Below are positions 27,633-36,524 of a DNA stretch of 64,000 bases, piece by piece. Both the position numbers and the translations under genes were made by a program. The notes beneath the pieces are model-generated. The model saw nothing but the letters and a program-made list of their open reading frames with translations, was not told the DNA's origin and made no database searches. Positions within the stretch are counted from its first letter, which is position 1, and each line of letters starts with the position of its first letter. Source of the DNA: Streptomyces venezuelae (GTDB lineage Bacteria > Actinomycetota > Actinomycetes > Streptomycetales > Streptomycetaceae). The DNA lies in the NCBI RefSeq assembly GCF_008642295.1, contig NZ_CP029190.1:2011001-2075000 (forward strand), in the 5' to 3' direction.

Positions 27633-27737
27633 GGGTTCCACCCGGTTTGCTTGAGTCGATCGCTTCACGCCAAAGACGCTAACGCCTGCCACTGACAATG
27701 CGCCTCCACGCCCGGTTTGGCTGTGGATAAGCCATGA

Positions 27738-27763
27738 GAATACGTGTTCGATTTTCCTGTCAA
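27738..27763 (-). promoter_or_regulatory. recA promoter with LexA (SOS) box
   Basis: On the minus strand TTGACA (27758-27763) is a perfect -35 hexamer, about 130 bases before recA. Immediately downstream, GAACACGTATTC (27738-27749) matches the actinobacterial LexA box GAAC-N4-GTTC in all but one position and overlaps the probable -10 region (TATTCT). Repressor binding would therefore block RNA polymerase. The arrangement agrees with published descriptions of Streptomyces recA promoters. Confidence 0.75.
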
Positions 27764-27859
27764 GCGCACCACGCCGCCCCGGCATCAGGGGGGCGGGGCG
27801 GGTGGCCGTCTCCGTCCGCCAGGGCGCTATGCCCTTATTGCACAGATATTCTGGGGTGT

Positions 27860-28951
27860 GTGATCGAGTCTGGACGGCCGCGGCTCCGTCGGCGCTACAG
27901 CCGGGGGAGGCTTGTGCGACTGTCCCCGGTCATTCTGACCGTCGTGATCGCCAGCCTGGCCTATGCCACTCCGCCGGAAATGGCCTTCAGCCGCCTCCTG
28001 CCCGCGGCACCGGCCCTGGCCGCCGCCATGTGGCCGGTCCTCCCCACCGTCCTGCTCGGGACGGTCTGCCTCTTCCTGATGATCGGCCTCGGCATGGTCT
28101 TCCCCGATCTGGGAACGTGGTGGACGGCCGCGGGGATCATCGCGGTCACCGTGGCCGCCGCGTACGGAAGCCACGTCCGGCTCCAGCGGGAGCGCACCCT
28201 CTTCCAGGTACGGCTCGTCGCCGAAGCGGCGCAGCAGGTGGTGCTGAGCCCCATGCCGCGCCGCTTCGGGAATGTGGAGATCGAATCGCTGTACCTCGCG
28301 GCAGCGGCGGAGGCCCGCATCGGCGGGGACTTCTACGAGGTGGTCGACACGCCCTTCGGGGTCAGACTGCTCATCGGTGACGTACGGGGCAAGGGCCTGC
28401 CGGCCGTGGGGGCGGCTGCGGCGATCGTCAACGCCTTCCGGGAGGCGGCCTACAGCGAGGCCGACATGGTCAACGTCGCACGCAGGATGGACGCCAGCAG
28501 CACCCGTTACAACGCCGCCTTTCCTCCCGACGGGCCGATGGAACGATTCGCCACCGCCCTGCTCGCCGAGATCCCGCACGAGGGCAGCCGGATCGACATC
28601 CTCAACTGCGGACATCCCCCGCCGCTGCTCCTGAACCGCAGGAAACTCCGGGTCCTGGAGCCGGCCACCCCCTCCCCGCTGCTCAGCCTCGCGGAGCTCA
28701 TCGGCGATCACTACAGCGTCGACTCCTTCGAGTTCGCCCCGGGTGACCTGCTGCTCCTCTATACCGACGGCATCGCCGAGACCCGCGCCCGCGACGGCGA
28801 GTTCTTCCCGCTGGCCGCCTGGATGCGCCGACAGCCCCCGACACCGCCCCGCGAACTGCTCACGGCCCTGCACCACGACCTCCTCCGCTACAGCAGAGGA
28901 CGCCTGGACGACGACATCGCCGCCCTCGCCGTACGCCTGCGCGAGTCCTGA
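27860..28951 (+). CDS. Membrane PP2C-type (SpoIIE) phosphatase
   Basis: A 363-residue Ser/Thr phosphatase with three N-terminal membrane helices (around residues 20-110) and a cytoplasmic SpoIIE/RsbU-type PP2C domain. Metal-binding aspartates appear in [16 protein letters not shown] and in the C-terminal [11 protein letters not shown]. Proteins of this type dephosphorylate anti-anti-sigma factors, although no partner is encoded here. GTG 27860 is chosen; the frame stays open to 27734 but that segment overlaps the recA promoter. Divergent from recA. Confidence 0.9.
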   Translation: MIESGRPRLRRRYSRGRLVRLSPVILTVVIASLAYATPPEMAFSRLLPAAPALAAAMWPVLPTVLLGTVCLFLMIGLGMVFPDLGTWWTAAGIIAVTVAAAYGSHVRLQRERTLFQVRLVAEAAQQVVLSPMPRRFGNVEIESLYLAAAAEARIGGDFYEVVDTPFGVRLLIGDVRGKGLPAVGAAAAIVNAFREAAYSEADMVNVARRMDASSTRYNAAFPPDGPMERFATALLAEIPHEGSRIDILNCGHPPPLLLNRRKLRVLEPATPSPLLSLAELIGDHYSVDSFEFAPGDLLLLYTDGIAETRARDGEFFPLAAWMRRQPPTPPRELLTALHHDLLRYSRGRLDDDIAALAVRLRES

Positions 28952-28982
28952 GGACCGAGTCCTGAGGCCGGAGGAGCGGTCC

Positions 28983-29561
28983 TCAGCGGAACGCGGTGGC
29001 GCGGACGCTGTTGCCGCACAGGGCGAAGTCGCCGCCGTCGGCCACGCCCAGCTGGAGCTGTCCGCCCCCGACGCCCACCACGATCGAGGGGGCGACGACG
29101 GGGTCGGCGCCGGAGGCGCAGTAGCCGTCCGCTTCGCCGAGGACCGGGGTGAAGGTGAGCTGGGTCGTGGCCGTGCCGCCGACCGGCAGCCGGACGGTCC
29201 TGGCCATGCCCTGCCGGCGGACGTCCAGTGGCTTGTTCCGGTCCGGCGAGCCCTGGCCCGCGAGGGCCACGGTCGGGAAGCCCCGCAGCTCACACGCCCT
29301 CGGGCCGTCGTTGGTCACGGTGACCCGCACCTGAGTCGCGCCCGCCCGCTCTGCGCTGTCGGCCACGAGCTGGCTGCTCCTACAGGGGGCCAGCGGCGCC
29401 CGCAGCGAGACCGTCGCATCTGCCGAGGCGGAAGCCTGAGACGAGGCCGAGACCGAAGCCGGCCCCGCAGCCGAGGCCGCCGAAACGGTGCCGGCCAGGA
29501 GGCCGGCCGCGAGCAGCACCGACGAGGTCCTGACCGCGCCGCGTTTCCTGGTGCCCTTCAT
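28983..29561 (-). CDS. Secreted DUF4232 protein
   Basis: A 192-residue exported protein with an N-terminal signal (basic KGTRKRG, hydrophobic VLLAAGLLAGTVSAASA), a Ser/Ala linker and a DUF4232 beta-sandwich domain. Four cysteines (in APCRSS, RACELRG, DGYCAS and FALCGN) fit the two disulfides expected in the domain. DUF4232 proteins are abundant in streptomycetes and their role is unknown. Convergent with the phosphatase gene, 31 bases apart. Confidence 0.88.
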   Translation of the reverse strand: MKGTRKRGAVRTSSVLLAAGLLAGTVSAASAAGPASVSASSQASASADATVSLRAPLAPCRSSQLVADSAERAGATQVRVTVTNDGPRACELRGFPTVALAGQGSPDRNKPLDVRRQGMARTVRLPVGGTATTQLTFTPVLGEADGYCASGADPVVAPSIVVGVGGGQLQLGVADGGDFALCGNSVRATAFR

Positions 29562-29715
29562 GGGTTCTTCTCCCCCGTCCTGGGGCCGGGCGCCACCACG
29601 TTCCGGGCACCCCGCCCGGTGTCGGTCGATCCCCTTTCACCATCGCATCGGGCGGCGGCGGCCACATCCCCGCACGGCCCGTCGGGCCCGGGGGGACGCC
29701 GGTAGCCTGACCCGC

Positions 29716-30297
29716 ATGGAGGAACTCGCCGGAGTGGAGATCATCGCCTTCGCGGATGCCGCGGCGTTCGAGGGCTGGCTGGCCGAGCACCACACCCGCC
29801 GGGAGGGGGTGTGGATCAAGGCGGCGAAGAAGAAGTCGGGCATCCCGTCGGTCACCGAGGACGAGATGGTCGACATCGGGCTCTGCTACGGCTGGATATC
29901 CGGGCAGCGCCGGTCCTTCGACGAACTCCACTACCTCCAGAAGTATGTGCCGCGCCGCCCCCGGAGCCTGTGGTCGCAGGTGAACGTCGACAAGGTGGCG
30001 GCGCTGACGGCGGCCGGCCGGATGCGCGAACCCGGGCTGGCCGAAGTGCGGAAGGCGCAGCAGGACGGGCGGTGGGACGCCGCCTACGCATCGCAGAAGA
30101 CGGCGACCGTGCCTCCCGACCTGGCGGCGGCGCTCGCCGCGGACCCCGCGGCCGGCGCCGCGTACGAGGCCCTCGACCGGACGGCGCGCTACCAGCTGAT
30201 CCTGCCGCTGCTGCAGGCCCTCACGCCCACGGCGCGACAGGCCCGCCTCGACCGGGCGCTGGCCCTGCTGGCGCCGGACGGCAGGCCGGCCGAGTAG
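29716..30297 (+). CDS. YdeI/OmpD-associated family protein
   Basis: A 193-residue cytoplasmic protein of the YdeI family (bacteriocin-protection/YdhG-like fold). The diagnostic patterns are the AFEGWLAEHH start, WIKAAKKKSG, DIGLCYGWISGQRRS and the YLQKYVPRRPRSLWSQVN block. Members are linked to resistance to cationic peptides in enteric bacteria; the mechanism is unknown and may not apply here. ATG 29716. Single gene by context. Confidence 0.88.
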   Translation: MEELAGVEIIAFADAAAFEGWLAEHHTRREGVWIKAAKKKSGIPSVTEDEMVDIGLCYGWISGQRRSFDELHYLQKYVPRRPRSLWSQVNVDKVAALTAAGRMREPGLAEVRKAQQDGRWDAAYASQKTATVPPDLAAALAADPAAGAAYEALDRTARYQLILPLLQALTPTARQARLDRALALLAPDGRPAE

Positions 30298-30332
30298 GGG
30301 CGTCTCGGGGAACGGCCGGGGCGACCATGGAA

Positions 30333-30364
30333 GGGAGGCAGGGGGGCAGGGAGGCAGGGGGGCA
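30333..30364 (+). repeat. Two perfect 16-bp G-rich tandem repeats
   Basis: The unit GGGAGGCAGGGGGGCA occurs twice head to tail and is followed by GGGAGC, directly before the ATG at 30376. The coding strand thus carries five runs of three or more G, enough for a G-quadruplex in the 5' untranslated RNA, overlapping the only candidate ribosome site. Confidence 0.75.
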
Positions 30365-30375
30365 GGGAGCCCGCC

Positions 30376-31389
30376 ATGAGCATGCACCGCGTGGGACGCG
30401 AGATCACCGTTCTCGGGGACTGCCTGGAGGTGCCCGGGATCGGGTTCCTCCCGGTCAACGCGTTCGTGCTGCACGCCGAGGAGCCCGTGGTCGTCGACAC
30501 CGGCCTCGGCCTGCCCGACCGGGACTTCCTCACGGCGGTCGCCTCGGCCCTCGACCCCGCCGATGTGCGGTGGATCTGGCTGACCCACCCCGACCGCGAC
30601 CACACCGGCGGCCTGTTCGCCCTGCTGGAGGCCGCCCCGCAGGCACGCGTGGTGACCACCTTCCTGGGGGCGGGGATCATGTCCACCGAACGCCCCCTCC
30701 CGATGGACCGGATCCACCTGGTCAATCCGGGCCAGTCCCTCGACGTCGGCGACCGCCGGCTCGCCGCCTTCCGGCCGCCGCTCTTCGACAATCCGGCGAC
30801 CGTGGGCGACTGCTTCGGCGGGCCGATGCCCAGCGCGGAGCTGGCGGTCGGCGGGGACGCCGGGGCGGTGGATCCGGAGCAACTGAGGGCGGCGCAGTTC
30901 CTCTGGGCCTCGGTGGACAGCCCGTGGATCCACACGGCCGATGCCGACAAGTACCTCGCCACGGTCCGGCCGTTGCGCGAGATGGACCCCGAGCTGGTGC
31001 TGTGTACGCACCTGCCGCCGGCCACCGGTCTGACGGCGCGGCTGATCGAGACGGTGAGCGCCGCCCCGGGCCTCGACCCCTTCGTCGGGCCGGATCAGCA
31101 GGCACTGGAGCAGATGCTGGCCGGTTCGAGCCCGCCGGAGGGCGCGGGCCGGAATCAGGGGCGGAATCCGAGTGACAACCGGAGGCGGAGACGTCGCCGA
31201 CCACCTCATCGGCCACTTCGTCGACCAGGCCCGGCGCTCCGCCTCCTGGACCGACATCGGCCGGAGCATGGGTGTCACCCGCCAGGCCGCCCAGAACGAG
31301 GCGCGCTCGGCCGGCAACGGAAATCGCCACCGAGCACCTCACCCTCGGCCTGCTCGCCGAACCCGAAGGCTTCGCCGGCCTCGCCCTGA
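30376..31389 (+). CDS. MBL-fold metallo-hydrolase with read-through tail
   Basis: A metallo-beta-lactamase fold hydrolase. The zinc motif is THPDRDHTGG, in which the second His of the usual HxHxDH is Asp, a variant seen in some MBL subgroups. Further ligands may be Asp and His in LFDNPAT and LCTHLPP. The recognisable domain ends near residue 255 (DQQALEQMLAG). The frame then runs on for about 80 Arg/Pro-rich residues, reading the wrong frame of a broken Clp-N gene, so the normal stop has probably been lost through deletion. The 337-residue length is therefore not native. Ribosome site region is a G-rich repeat. Confidence 0.8.
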   Translation: MSMHRVGREITVLGDCLEVPGIGFLPVNAFVLHAEEPVVVDTGLGLPDRDFLTAVASALDPADVRWIWLTHPDRDHTGGLFALLEAAPQARVVTTFLGAGIMSTERPLPMDRIHLVNPGQSLDVGDRRLAAFRPPLFDNPATVGDCFGGPMPSAELAVGGDAGAVDPEQLRAAQFLWASVDSPWIHTADADKYLATVRPLREMDPELVLCTHLPPATGLTARLIETVSAAPGLDPFVGPDQQALEQMLAGSSPPEGAGRNQGRNPSDNRRRRRRRPPHRPLRRPGPALRLLDRHRPEHGCHPPGRPERGALGRQRKSPPSTSPSACSPNPKASPASP

Positions 31390-31709
31390 GCGGCCAGGGC
31401 ATCGATGCGGACGCCATCCGGGCGGCCGTGTCGGTCGTGCTGCCCGCGCCCGCCGACACCGTGCCCGACCTCATCCCCTTCGGCGCGGGCGGCAAGAAGG
31501 CCCTGGAGCTCACGTTCCGGGAGGCACTGCGGCTCGGCCACAACTACGTCGGCACCGAGCACATCCTCCTCGCGCTGCTGGAGCTGGGGAACGGCGAGGG
31601 CGTACTCAGCAGCCTCGGCGCCGACAAGTCGAGGGCCGAGGCGGCCATCACCGAAGCCTTGGCCAGCGCCATAGGCGCGGCCGGGGCGCAGACCCCGCCC
31701 GCGAAGTAG
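31172..31709 (+). pseudogene. Broken Clp N-terminal-domain protein gene
   Basis: Remnant of a gene for a streptomycete protein with a helix-turn-helix-like N-terminal part and a Clp-N repeat domain. In one frame (from 31172) DVADHLIGHFVDQARRS...SWTDIGRSMGVTRQAAQ is readable; it then jumps to NEARSAGNG without the roughly 30-40 residues expected between, and at about 31320 the frame changes to EIATEHLTLGLLAEPEGF, which runs intact (GHNYVGTEHILLALLELGNG) to the stop at 31709. The true start region is missing, replaced by the end of the MBL gene. At least two deletions and a frameshift are needed, so I call it a pseudogene. The second half could be translated from GTG 31272. Confidence 0.75.
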
Positions 31710-33024
31710 GGTCCGCTCCGCCGCCACGGGCTGCGCCGGCCGCGCCGCCGGTGCCGTCGTCGGCCACCTCGTACCGCTTCACGTACGCGCCGAGGAAGGC
31801 CTGCAGCGTGGCCACGGCCGGGATCGCGATCAGCGCCCCGACCGCGCCGAGCAGCGCCGTCCCGGCGACCACGGACCCGAAGGCCACCGCCGGGTGGATG
31901 TCGACCGTCCGCGAGGTCAGCTTGGGCTGCAGCACATAGTTCTCGAACTGCTGGTAGATGACCACGAATCCGAGCACGTACAGCGCGTACCAGGGATTGA
32001 CGGTGAAGGCGATCAGCATCGGCAGCGCGCCCGCGAGATAGGTGCCGATGGTGGGGATGAACTGCGAGACCAGCCCCACCCAGACGGCCAGGGCGGGCGC
32101 GTAGTCCAACTCCAGGATCATGAACAGGATGTAGTGCGCGATGCCGGAGATCAGTGCCATCAGGCCGCGGGAGTAGAGGTATCCGCCGGTCTTGGCGACG
32201 GCGATCTCCCAGGCCCGCAGCACCTCGGACTGCTTGGCGGGCGGGAGTACCGAGCACAGCGCGCGCCGCAGCCGCGGCCCGTCGGCGGCGAAGTAGAACG
32301 CGAACAGCCCGATCGTCAGAAGCCGGAAGAGCCCGCCGAGCACGGTGGCGGACACGTCGAGGACGCCGCTCGCGCTGTTCTGTACGTACCTCTGCAGCCA
32401 GTCGGAGCGCAGCAGGCTGTCCTGGATCTCCAGCCGGGACAACTCGGTGTTGAAGGTGGTGTTGATCGAGTTGATGACGTCGTCCAGGTAGTCCGGGAAG
32501 TCCTCGATGATCTCGATGATCTGTCCGGCGAGCATCGAGCCGAGGAGCACCACGAAGCCCACGGACGCCACGAACACGGCAAGGAAGACCAGGAAGGTGG
32601 CGAGTCCCCGGCGCACGCCGCGGGCGGCCATCCGGGAGACCGCGGGTTCGATCGCGAGCGCCAGGAAGAACGCGATCAGGATGTTGATGAGCAGGCCGAT
32701 GAGCTGGTGGAAGGCCCAGCTGCCCAGTTGGAAGCAGGCGTAGAGGGCGAGGGTCAGGACCACCGCGCGCGGCAGCCAGCGCGGCATCCGGGCCGCCGGG
32801 TCCACGGCCGTGCCCAGGCCGGCGCCCCGGCCGCCGCCGGTGCCGTGCGGTTCGGTGTGCGGTCCGGACCCGGGCGGATCCGCCGGGTCGGCTCCGGTCC
32901 CGGTTCCGGCCGGCGGGGCCGTCGCGGACTCCGGGAGTCTTGCCCCCGGCACGGAAGGGCCGGAGCGCGCATGACCCGGCCGGCCGGCCTGGTCGGGCTG
33001 ATCGGTCTCATCGGTGGCTGCCAC
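31648..33024 (-). CDS. AI-2E family transporter
   Basis: A 458-residue polytopic membrane protein of the AI-2E (PerM/YdiK/TqsA) family with about eight membrane helices. A disordered Pro/Gly/Asp-rich N-terminus of 80 residues precedes the first helix (PRAVVLTLALYACFQLG). Family landmarks QFIPTIGTYLAGALPMLIAF and QFENYVLQPKLTSRTVDIHPAVAF are present. Members export small molecules or act as Na+/H+ antiporters, so substrate is open. GTG 33024 is the preferred start. Its last 20 codons overlap the convergent Clp-N remnant by 62 bases, so the C-terminus may be altered by the same deletion. Confidence 0.9.
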   Translation of the reverse strand: MAATDETDQPDQAGRPGHARSGPSVPGARLPESATAPPAGTGTGADPADPPGSGPHTEPHGTGGGRGAGLGTAVDPAARMPRWLPRAVVLTLALYACFQLGSWAFHQLIGLLINILIAFFLALAIEPAVSRMAARGVRRGLATFLVFLAVFVASVGFVVLLGSMLAGQIIEIIEDFPDYLDDVINSINTTFNTELSRLEIQDSLLRSDWLQRYVQNSASGVLDVSATVLGGLFRLLTIGLFAFYFAADGPRLRRALCSVLPPAKQSEVLRAWEIAVAKTGGYLYSRGLMALISGIAHYILFMILELDYAPALAVWVGLVSQFIPTIGTYLAGALPMLIAFTVNPWYALYVLGFVVIYQQFENYVLQPKLTSRTVDIHPAVAFGSVVAGTALLGAVGALIAIPAVATLQAFLGAYVKRYEVADDGTGGAAGAARGGGADPTSRAGSAPRPRLWRWPRLR

Positions 33025-33134
33025 GCGGCCAAGTCTCGCGCACCGGCGGCCGGGCGCGGGCGGCACCCGGTGAGGCCGGCCGGACCGGGGCCGGGATCAG
33101 GGGCCGGGGATCAGGCGTGCCGGCTGCACCGGGG

Positions 33135-33329
33135 TCAGCGCAGGTGGGCCGGGACGCCCATGGCCGCGCACACCGCGCGCCACACGTCCTTGGTCTCCCA
33201 GCCGGCGTCCAGCGCCTGGTGGACCGTACGTCCCCCCAGCTCGGTCATGACGTGGTCACGCGCGAAGGAGTCGGCGTAGGACTCACCGAAGTGCTCCGCC
33301 ATCCGCTCCCAGAAAATCGTCAACCTCAT
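33135..33329 (-). CDS. DUF3046 protein
   Basis: A 64-residue cytoplasmic protein starting MRLTIFWERMAEHFG, the hallmark of DUF3046, with the conserved SFARDHVMTELGGRTV core and the WRAVCAAMGVP end. It is found beside recA/recX in many actinobacteria and its function is unknown. ATG 33329 is supported by full conservation from that residue on. Confidence 0.92.
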   Translation of the reverse strand: MRLTIFWERMAEHFGESYADSFARDHVMTELGGRTVHQALDAGWETKDVWRAVCAAMGVPAHLR

Positions 33330-33408
33330 GGGCCCAGTATCCCGCCCCGGAGAGTGCACCCGGTCCGTTCCGGCCGCCCCGGACCGCAGCCCGGCCTACC
33401 GTGCGGCC

Positions 33409-34413
33409 ATGTCCAGAACCCCGGAACCGGCAGCGCTGCCCGGTTCGCCCCTGGCCCGTGCCGAGCAGTTCGTCTGGCTCACCGCCCGGGTGCTGGAGCA
33501 GCGCCGGTTCGCGTTCCACTTCCTCGCCGGTGACCGGGATGCGGTGGACGCGGCCCTCGGCTCGTACCTGAACGCGGACGGCGGGTACGGGCACGCACTC
33601 GACCCGGATCTCCGCGGTCCGCTCAGCCAGCCCCTGCACACCGTCCACGCGCTCCGCATCCTGGACGGCCTGGGCCGGTGCGCCGGGCAGCGCATCGAGC
33701 GGCTCTGCCGCCACCTGGCCGCGGTCTCCACGCCCGACGGCGCGCTGCCGGCGGTGTTTCCCGGCCCGCGCCCCTACCCGGCCGCCCCCTACCACCCGGT
33801 GCTGGACGATCCGCCGGGCGAGCTGCTGACCACCGGGCCGGTGGTGGGGCTGCTGCACCGCAACCGCATCTGGCACGCCTGGCTGTTCCGGGCCACCGAG
33901 TTCTGCTGGGAACGCGTCGAGAACCTGCGGCGCTCGCATCCGTACGAGATCCAGGCCGCGGTGGCCTTCCTGGACGGGGCGCCGGACCGGGCCCGGGCCT
34001 CCGCGGCTGCCGACCGGCTGGGTCGGCTGGCCCGGGCGGCCGGACTGGTCGTCCTCGACCCGCGGCGACGCGCCGAGTACCCGGTGGCGCCCGGCTACGC
34101 ACCGGGCGAGCAGCTGTTCCCGCACGATCTCGCCCGCCAACCGGAATCCCTGGCCCGCGGCTGGTTCACCGACGAGGAGCTGCGACGGTCGCTGGACTTC
34201 CTGGCGGCGGAGCAGCAGGAGGACGGCGGCTGGCCGGTACGCCGGCGGTGCTGGGCCCCGGGCAGCTCGCTGGAGCGGCGGCCGATCGTCACCCTGGAGG
34301 CGCTGCTGACCCTGCGCGCGTACGGCCGCCCGCTCGACGGAGGTCCGCCGGGCCCTGGCCCGGGGGGCGCCGGCCCGGGGCTCAGCCGCCCAGGGCCCGG
34401 ACTCCGGCGGTGA
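33409..34413 (+). CDS. Terpene-cyclase-fold-like protein, unknown function
   Basis: A 334-residue soluble protein that I read as an alpha/alpha toroid of the squalene-cyclase/prenyltransferase type: repeats of the form LNADGGYGHALDPDL (residue 50) and LAAEQQEDGGWPV (residue 270) resemble QW motifs. No DDXXD or DXDD motif is visible, so it is probably not a cyclase. After residue 315 the sequence is Gly/Pro-rich and overlaps the convergent azlD by 32 bases. Divergent from the DUF3046 gene. Homologs are common in Streptomyces and uncharacterised. Confidence 0.78.
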   Translation: MSRTPEPAALPGSPLARAEQFVWLTARVLEQRRFAFHFLAGDRDAVDAALGSYLNADGGYGHALDPDLRGPLSQPLHTVHALRILDGLGRCAGQRIERLCRHLAAVSTPDGALPAVFPGPRPYPAAPYHPVLDDPPGELLTTGPVVGLLHRNRIWHAWLFRATEFCWERVENLRRSHPYEIQAAVAFLDGAPDRARASAAADRLGRLARAAGLVVLDPRRRAEYPVAPGYAPGEQLFPHDLARQPESLARGWFTDEELRRSLDFLAAEQQEDGGWPVRRRCWAPGSSLERRPIVTLEALLTLRAYGRPLDGGPPGPGPGGAGPGLSRPGPGLRR

Positions 34414-34690
34414 CCACCACCGCAGCCGCGACCACGATCAGGAACGGGGCCCGGAGCAGCAGGGCGACCCCGGCGGCGGCGAGCCCGGCCGCCCGGGCAT
34501 CGACCACCAGCGCGGATCCGGTGCTGAAGGTCTGCTGGGCGGTCAGCGCGGCGAGCAGGGCGACCGGCAGCAGGGCGGCCAGCCGCTGCACCAGCGGGCG
34601 CTCCAGCACACCGGCCGGGACGAGCAGTCCGGCCAGCTTGAGCAGGTAGCAGCCGAGGACGGTGGCGCCGATGGCGATCCAGACGTTCAC
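34382..34690 (-). CDS. azlD: Branched-chain amino acid exporter subunit AzlD
   Basis: A 102-residue membrane protein with four short hydrophobic segments, matching the AzlD/LivH-like small subunit of the AzlCD branched-chain amino acid exporter. Its GTG start at 34690 overlaps the azlC stop (GTGA), so translation is coupled to azlC. Substrate in this organism is not established. Confidence 0.88.
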   Translation of the reverse strand: MNVWIAIGATVLGCYLLKLAGLLVPAGVLERPLVQRLAALLPVALLAALTAQQTFSTGSALVVDARAAGLAAAGVALLLRAPFLIVVAAAVVVTAGVRALGG

Positions 34691-35433
34691 GAGCGGCGTC
34701 CCTTCAGGAAGAGGATCACGGGCGCGGCGAGGGCGGCGACCAGCACCGGCACTCCGGCCGGCAGCACCGGCAGGAAGCCCAGTCCGAGGATCAGGGCGAG
34801 CGCGGCCACGGCCCGCTCGGTGGCGGTGCGCAGCATGGGGGCGAGCAGGGCGAGGAAGACCGCGGGTCCGGCGGCGTCCAGGCCCCACTTGTTGGTGTCA
34901 CCGATGGCCTCGGCGCCCAGGGCCCCGAGCAGGGTGGTGAGGTTCCACAGCAGGAACAGGCTGAGCCCGGTGACGGTGAAACCGAGCCGGGCGGCGCCCC
35001 GGTCCTTCTGGGCGAGGGAGACGGCGGCGGTCTCGTCGATCACCCAGTGCGCGGCGAACGGCCGGAGGGCGCGGGGCAGGGCCAGCAGCTGGGACAGCCG
35101 CAGCCCGTAGAAGGCGTTGCGGGTCCCGAGGAAGAAGGCTCCGGCGGCGGCGGTGAACGGGTTCCCGCCCGCGGCCAGCGCCCCGACCAGGGCGAACTGC
35201 GAGGCGCCGGTGAACACCAGCAGGCTGAGCACGCAGGCCTGGAGCACGCTGATGCCGGCCCCGGCGGCGGTCACCCCGAAGGCGAAGCCGGAGAGTCCGA
35301 CGGCAACCCCGACACCGAGGGAGTCGCGAACGACGGCCCGGCGGCCCGCGCCGGTCGGCCGGGCCACCGCCGTCTGCCCCTGGGGCGCCGGCGCCGAGGG
35401 TTGTGTCTGTGTCTGAGGCTGCTGCTGAGTCAC
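34687..35433 (-). CDS. azlC: Branched-chain amino acid exporter subunit AzlC
   Basis: A 248-residue membrane protein of the AzlC/YgaZ family. After a Gln/Thr/Pro-rich cytoplasmic start of about 35 residues come the conserved VGLSGFAFGVTA, FTGASQFALVG and FFLGTRNAFYGLRLS segments. Together with AzlD it forms an exporter of branched-chain or related amino acids. Two genes in tandem with an AraC regulator immediately upstream on the same strand, which probably controls them. Confidence 0.92.
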   Translation of the reverse strand: MTQQQPQTQTQPSAPAPQGQTAVARPTGAGRRAVVRDSLGVGVAVGLSGFAFGVTAAGAGISVLQACVLSLLVFTGASQFALVGALAAGGNPFTAAAGAFFLGTRNAFYGLRLSQLLALPRALRPFAAHWVIDETAAVSLAQKDRGAARLGFTVTGLSLFLLWNLTTLLGALGAEAIGDTNKWGLDAAGPAVFLALLAPMLRTATERAVAALALILGLGFLPVLPAGVPVLVAALAAPVILFLKGRRS

Positions 35434-35569
35434 GCCCCGACGCTATGCGGACGCGCGAGGCGCCGTCTTGTACGTTCTTGCGCGGCCAGCGCAGCCAGCG
35501 CAGCCAGCGCGGCCGGACGGGCCGCAGCCGCGCGCCGGAACCACGCGCCGGAACCACGGCCCGGACGCC

Positions 35570-36397
35570 CTACCGTGTGCGCTCGCGCCGGTACGCGCCG
35601 GGCGGGACGCCCACGATCCGGGTGAAATGCCGGTTCAGGTGTGGCTGGTCGGTGAAGCCGACCGCCACGGCCGCCACGGCCGGCGGGGTGCCCTCCCCCA
35701 GCAGCAGGCGGGCGCGCCGCACCCGGGCGTCGGTCAGCCAGGTGTGCGGCGGCATCCCGTACCGCTCGCGGAAGGCCCGGAGCAGGGCGAACGGGCTGGT
35801 GCCCAGCTGTGCGGCGAGCTGTTCCAGGGACGGCGGGTCCGCGAGCCGGTCCTCCAGGACCGCACGGGCCCGCTCGGCGGTGCCGGTGCCGGCCCCCGCG
35901 GCCGGCCGGCCGGGCAGAGCGCCGCCGTGGCCGCGGAGCATCCGGGCCACCACGATCCGCAGCAGGCTGTCGGCGGCCAGCGCATTGCCCAGTTCGGCGG
36001 CCCGGTGGATCTCGGTGATCAGGCGGGCTCCCTCCGCGTCCATGACCAGTGTGTCGGTGAAGGCGGGGGTGCCGCGCAGGGTGGTGAGGTCGGCGGCGAC
36101 CTCGGCGACCAGGTCGGGCGCCGGGTAGAGAGTGGAGTAGGCCCAGCCCCCGGGGGTCCCGGCCCGGGCCGTGTGCGGGACCTCGGGGTTGATCAGCACC
36201 ACACTGCCCGGTCCGGCGCGCTCGGTCGCCCCGGGCAGGCCGATCTCCTCGATGCCGCAGGTCACGGCGGCGATGACATAGCCGTCGTGGGTGTGCCGGG
36301 GGAAGGTGTGGCGGACGTAGTGGGCGCGCAGCAGATCCAGGCCGGGCAGTTCCGGGTACTGCCAGTGCCGCGCCCATTCCCCGCCGTCTCTCCCCAT
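35570..36397 (-). CDS. AraC-family transcriptional regulator
   Basis: A 275-residue regulator with an N-terminal cupin ligand domain (HTFPRHTHDGYVIAAV) and two C-terminal helix-turn-helix motifs (LEQLAAQLGTSPFALLRAFRE and VAAVAVGFTDQPHLNRHF). The linker carries a Gly/Ala insertion near residue 170. It precedes azlCD by 136 bases on the same strand, an arrangement often seen for AzlCD systems, so it probably controls amino acid export. ATG 36397 puts the WARHWQYPEL start at the usual place. Confidence 0.9.
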   Translation of the reverse strand: MGRDGGEWARHWQYPELPGLDLLRAHYVRHTFPRHTHDGYVIAAVTCGIEEIGLPGATERAGPGSVVLINPEVPHTARAGTPGGWAYSTLYPAPDLVAEVAADLTTLRGTPAFTDTLVMDAEGARLITEIHRAAELGNALAADSLLRIVVARMLRGHGGALPGRPAAGAGTGTAERARAVLEDRLADPPSLEQLAAQLGTSPFALLRAFRERYGMPPHTWLTDARVRRARLLLGEGTPPAVAAVAVGFTDQPHLNRHFTRIVGVPPGAYRRERTR

Positions 36398-36524
36398 CCC
36401 CCCATTCTGCGCGTCCCCCGCATCCCCCGCGTCCCTGCGCTCCCCGCGACCCCTGCGCCACCTGCGCCCGGTGCGTTTTCCACAGGCTCGGCCCGCTGTC
36501 GGTGGCGGGGTGCACGATGGTGCC

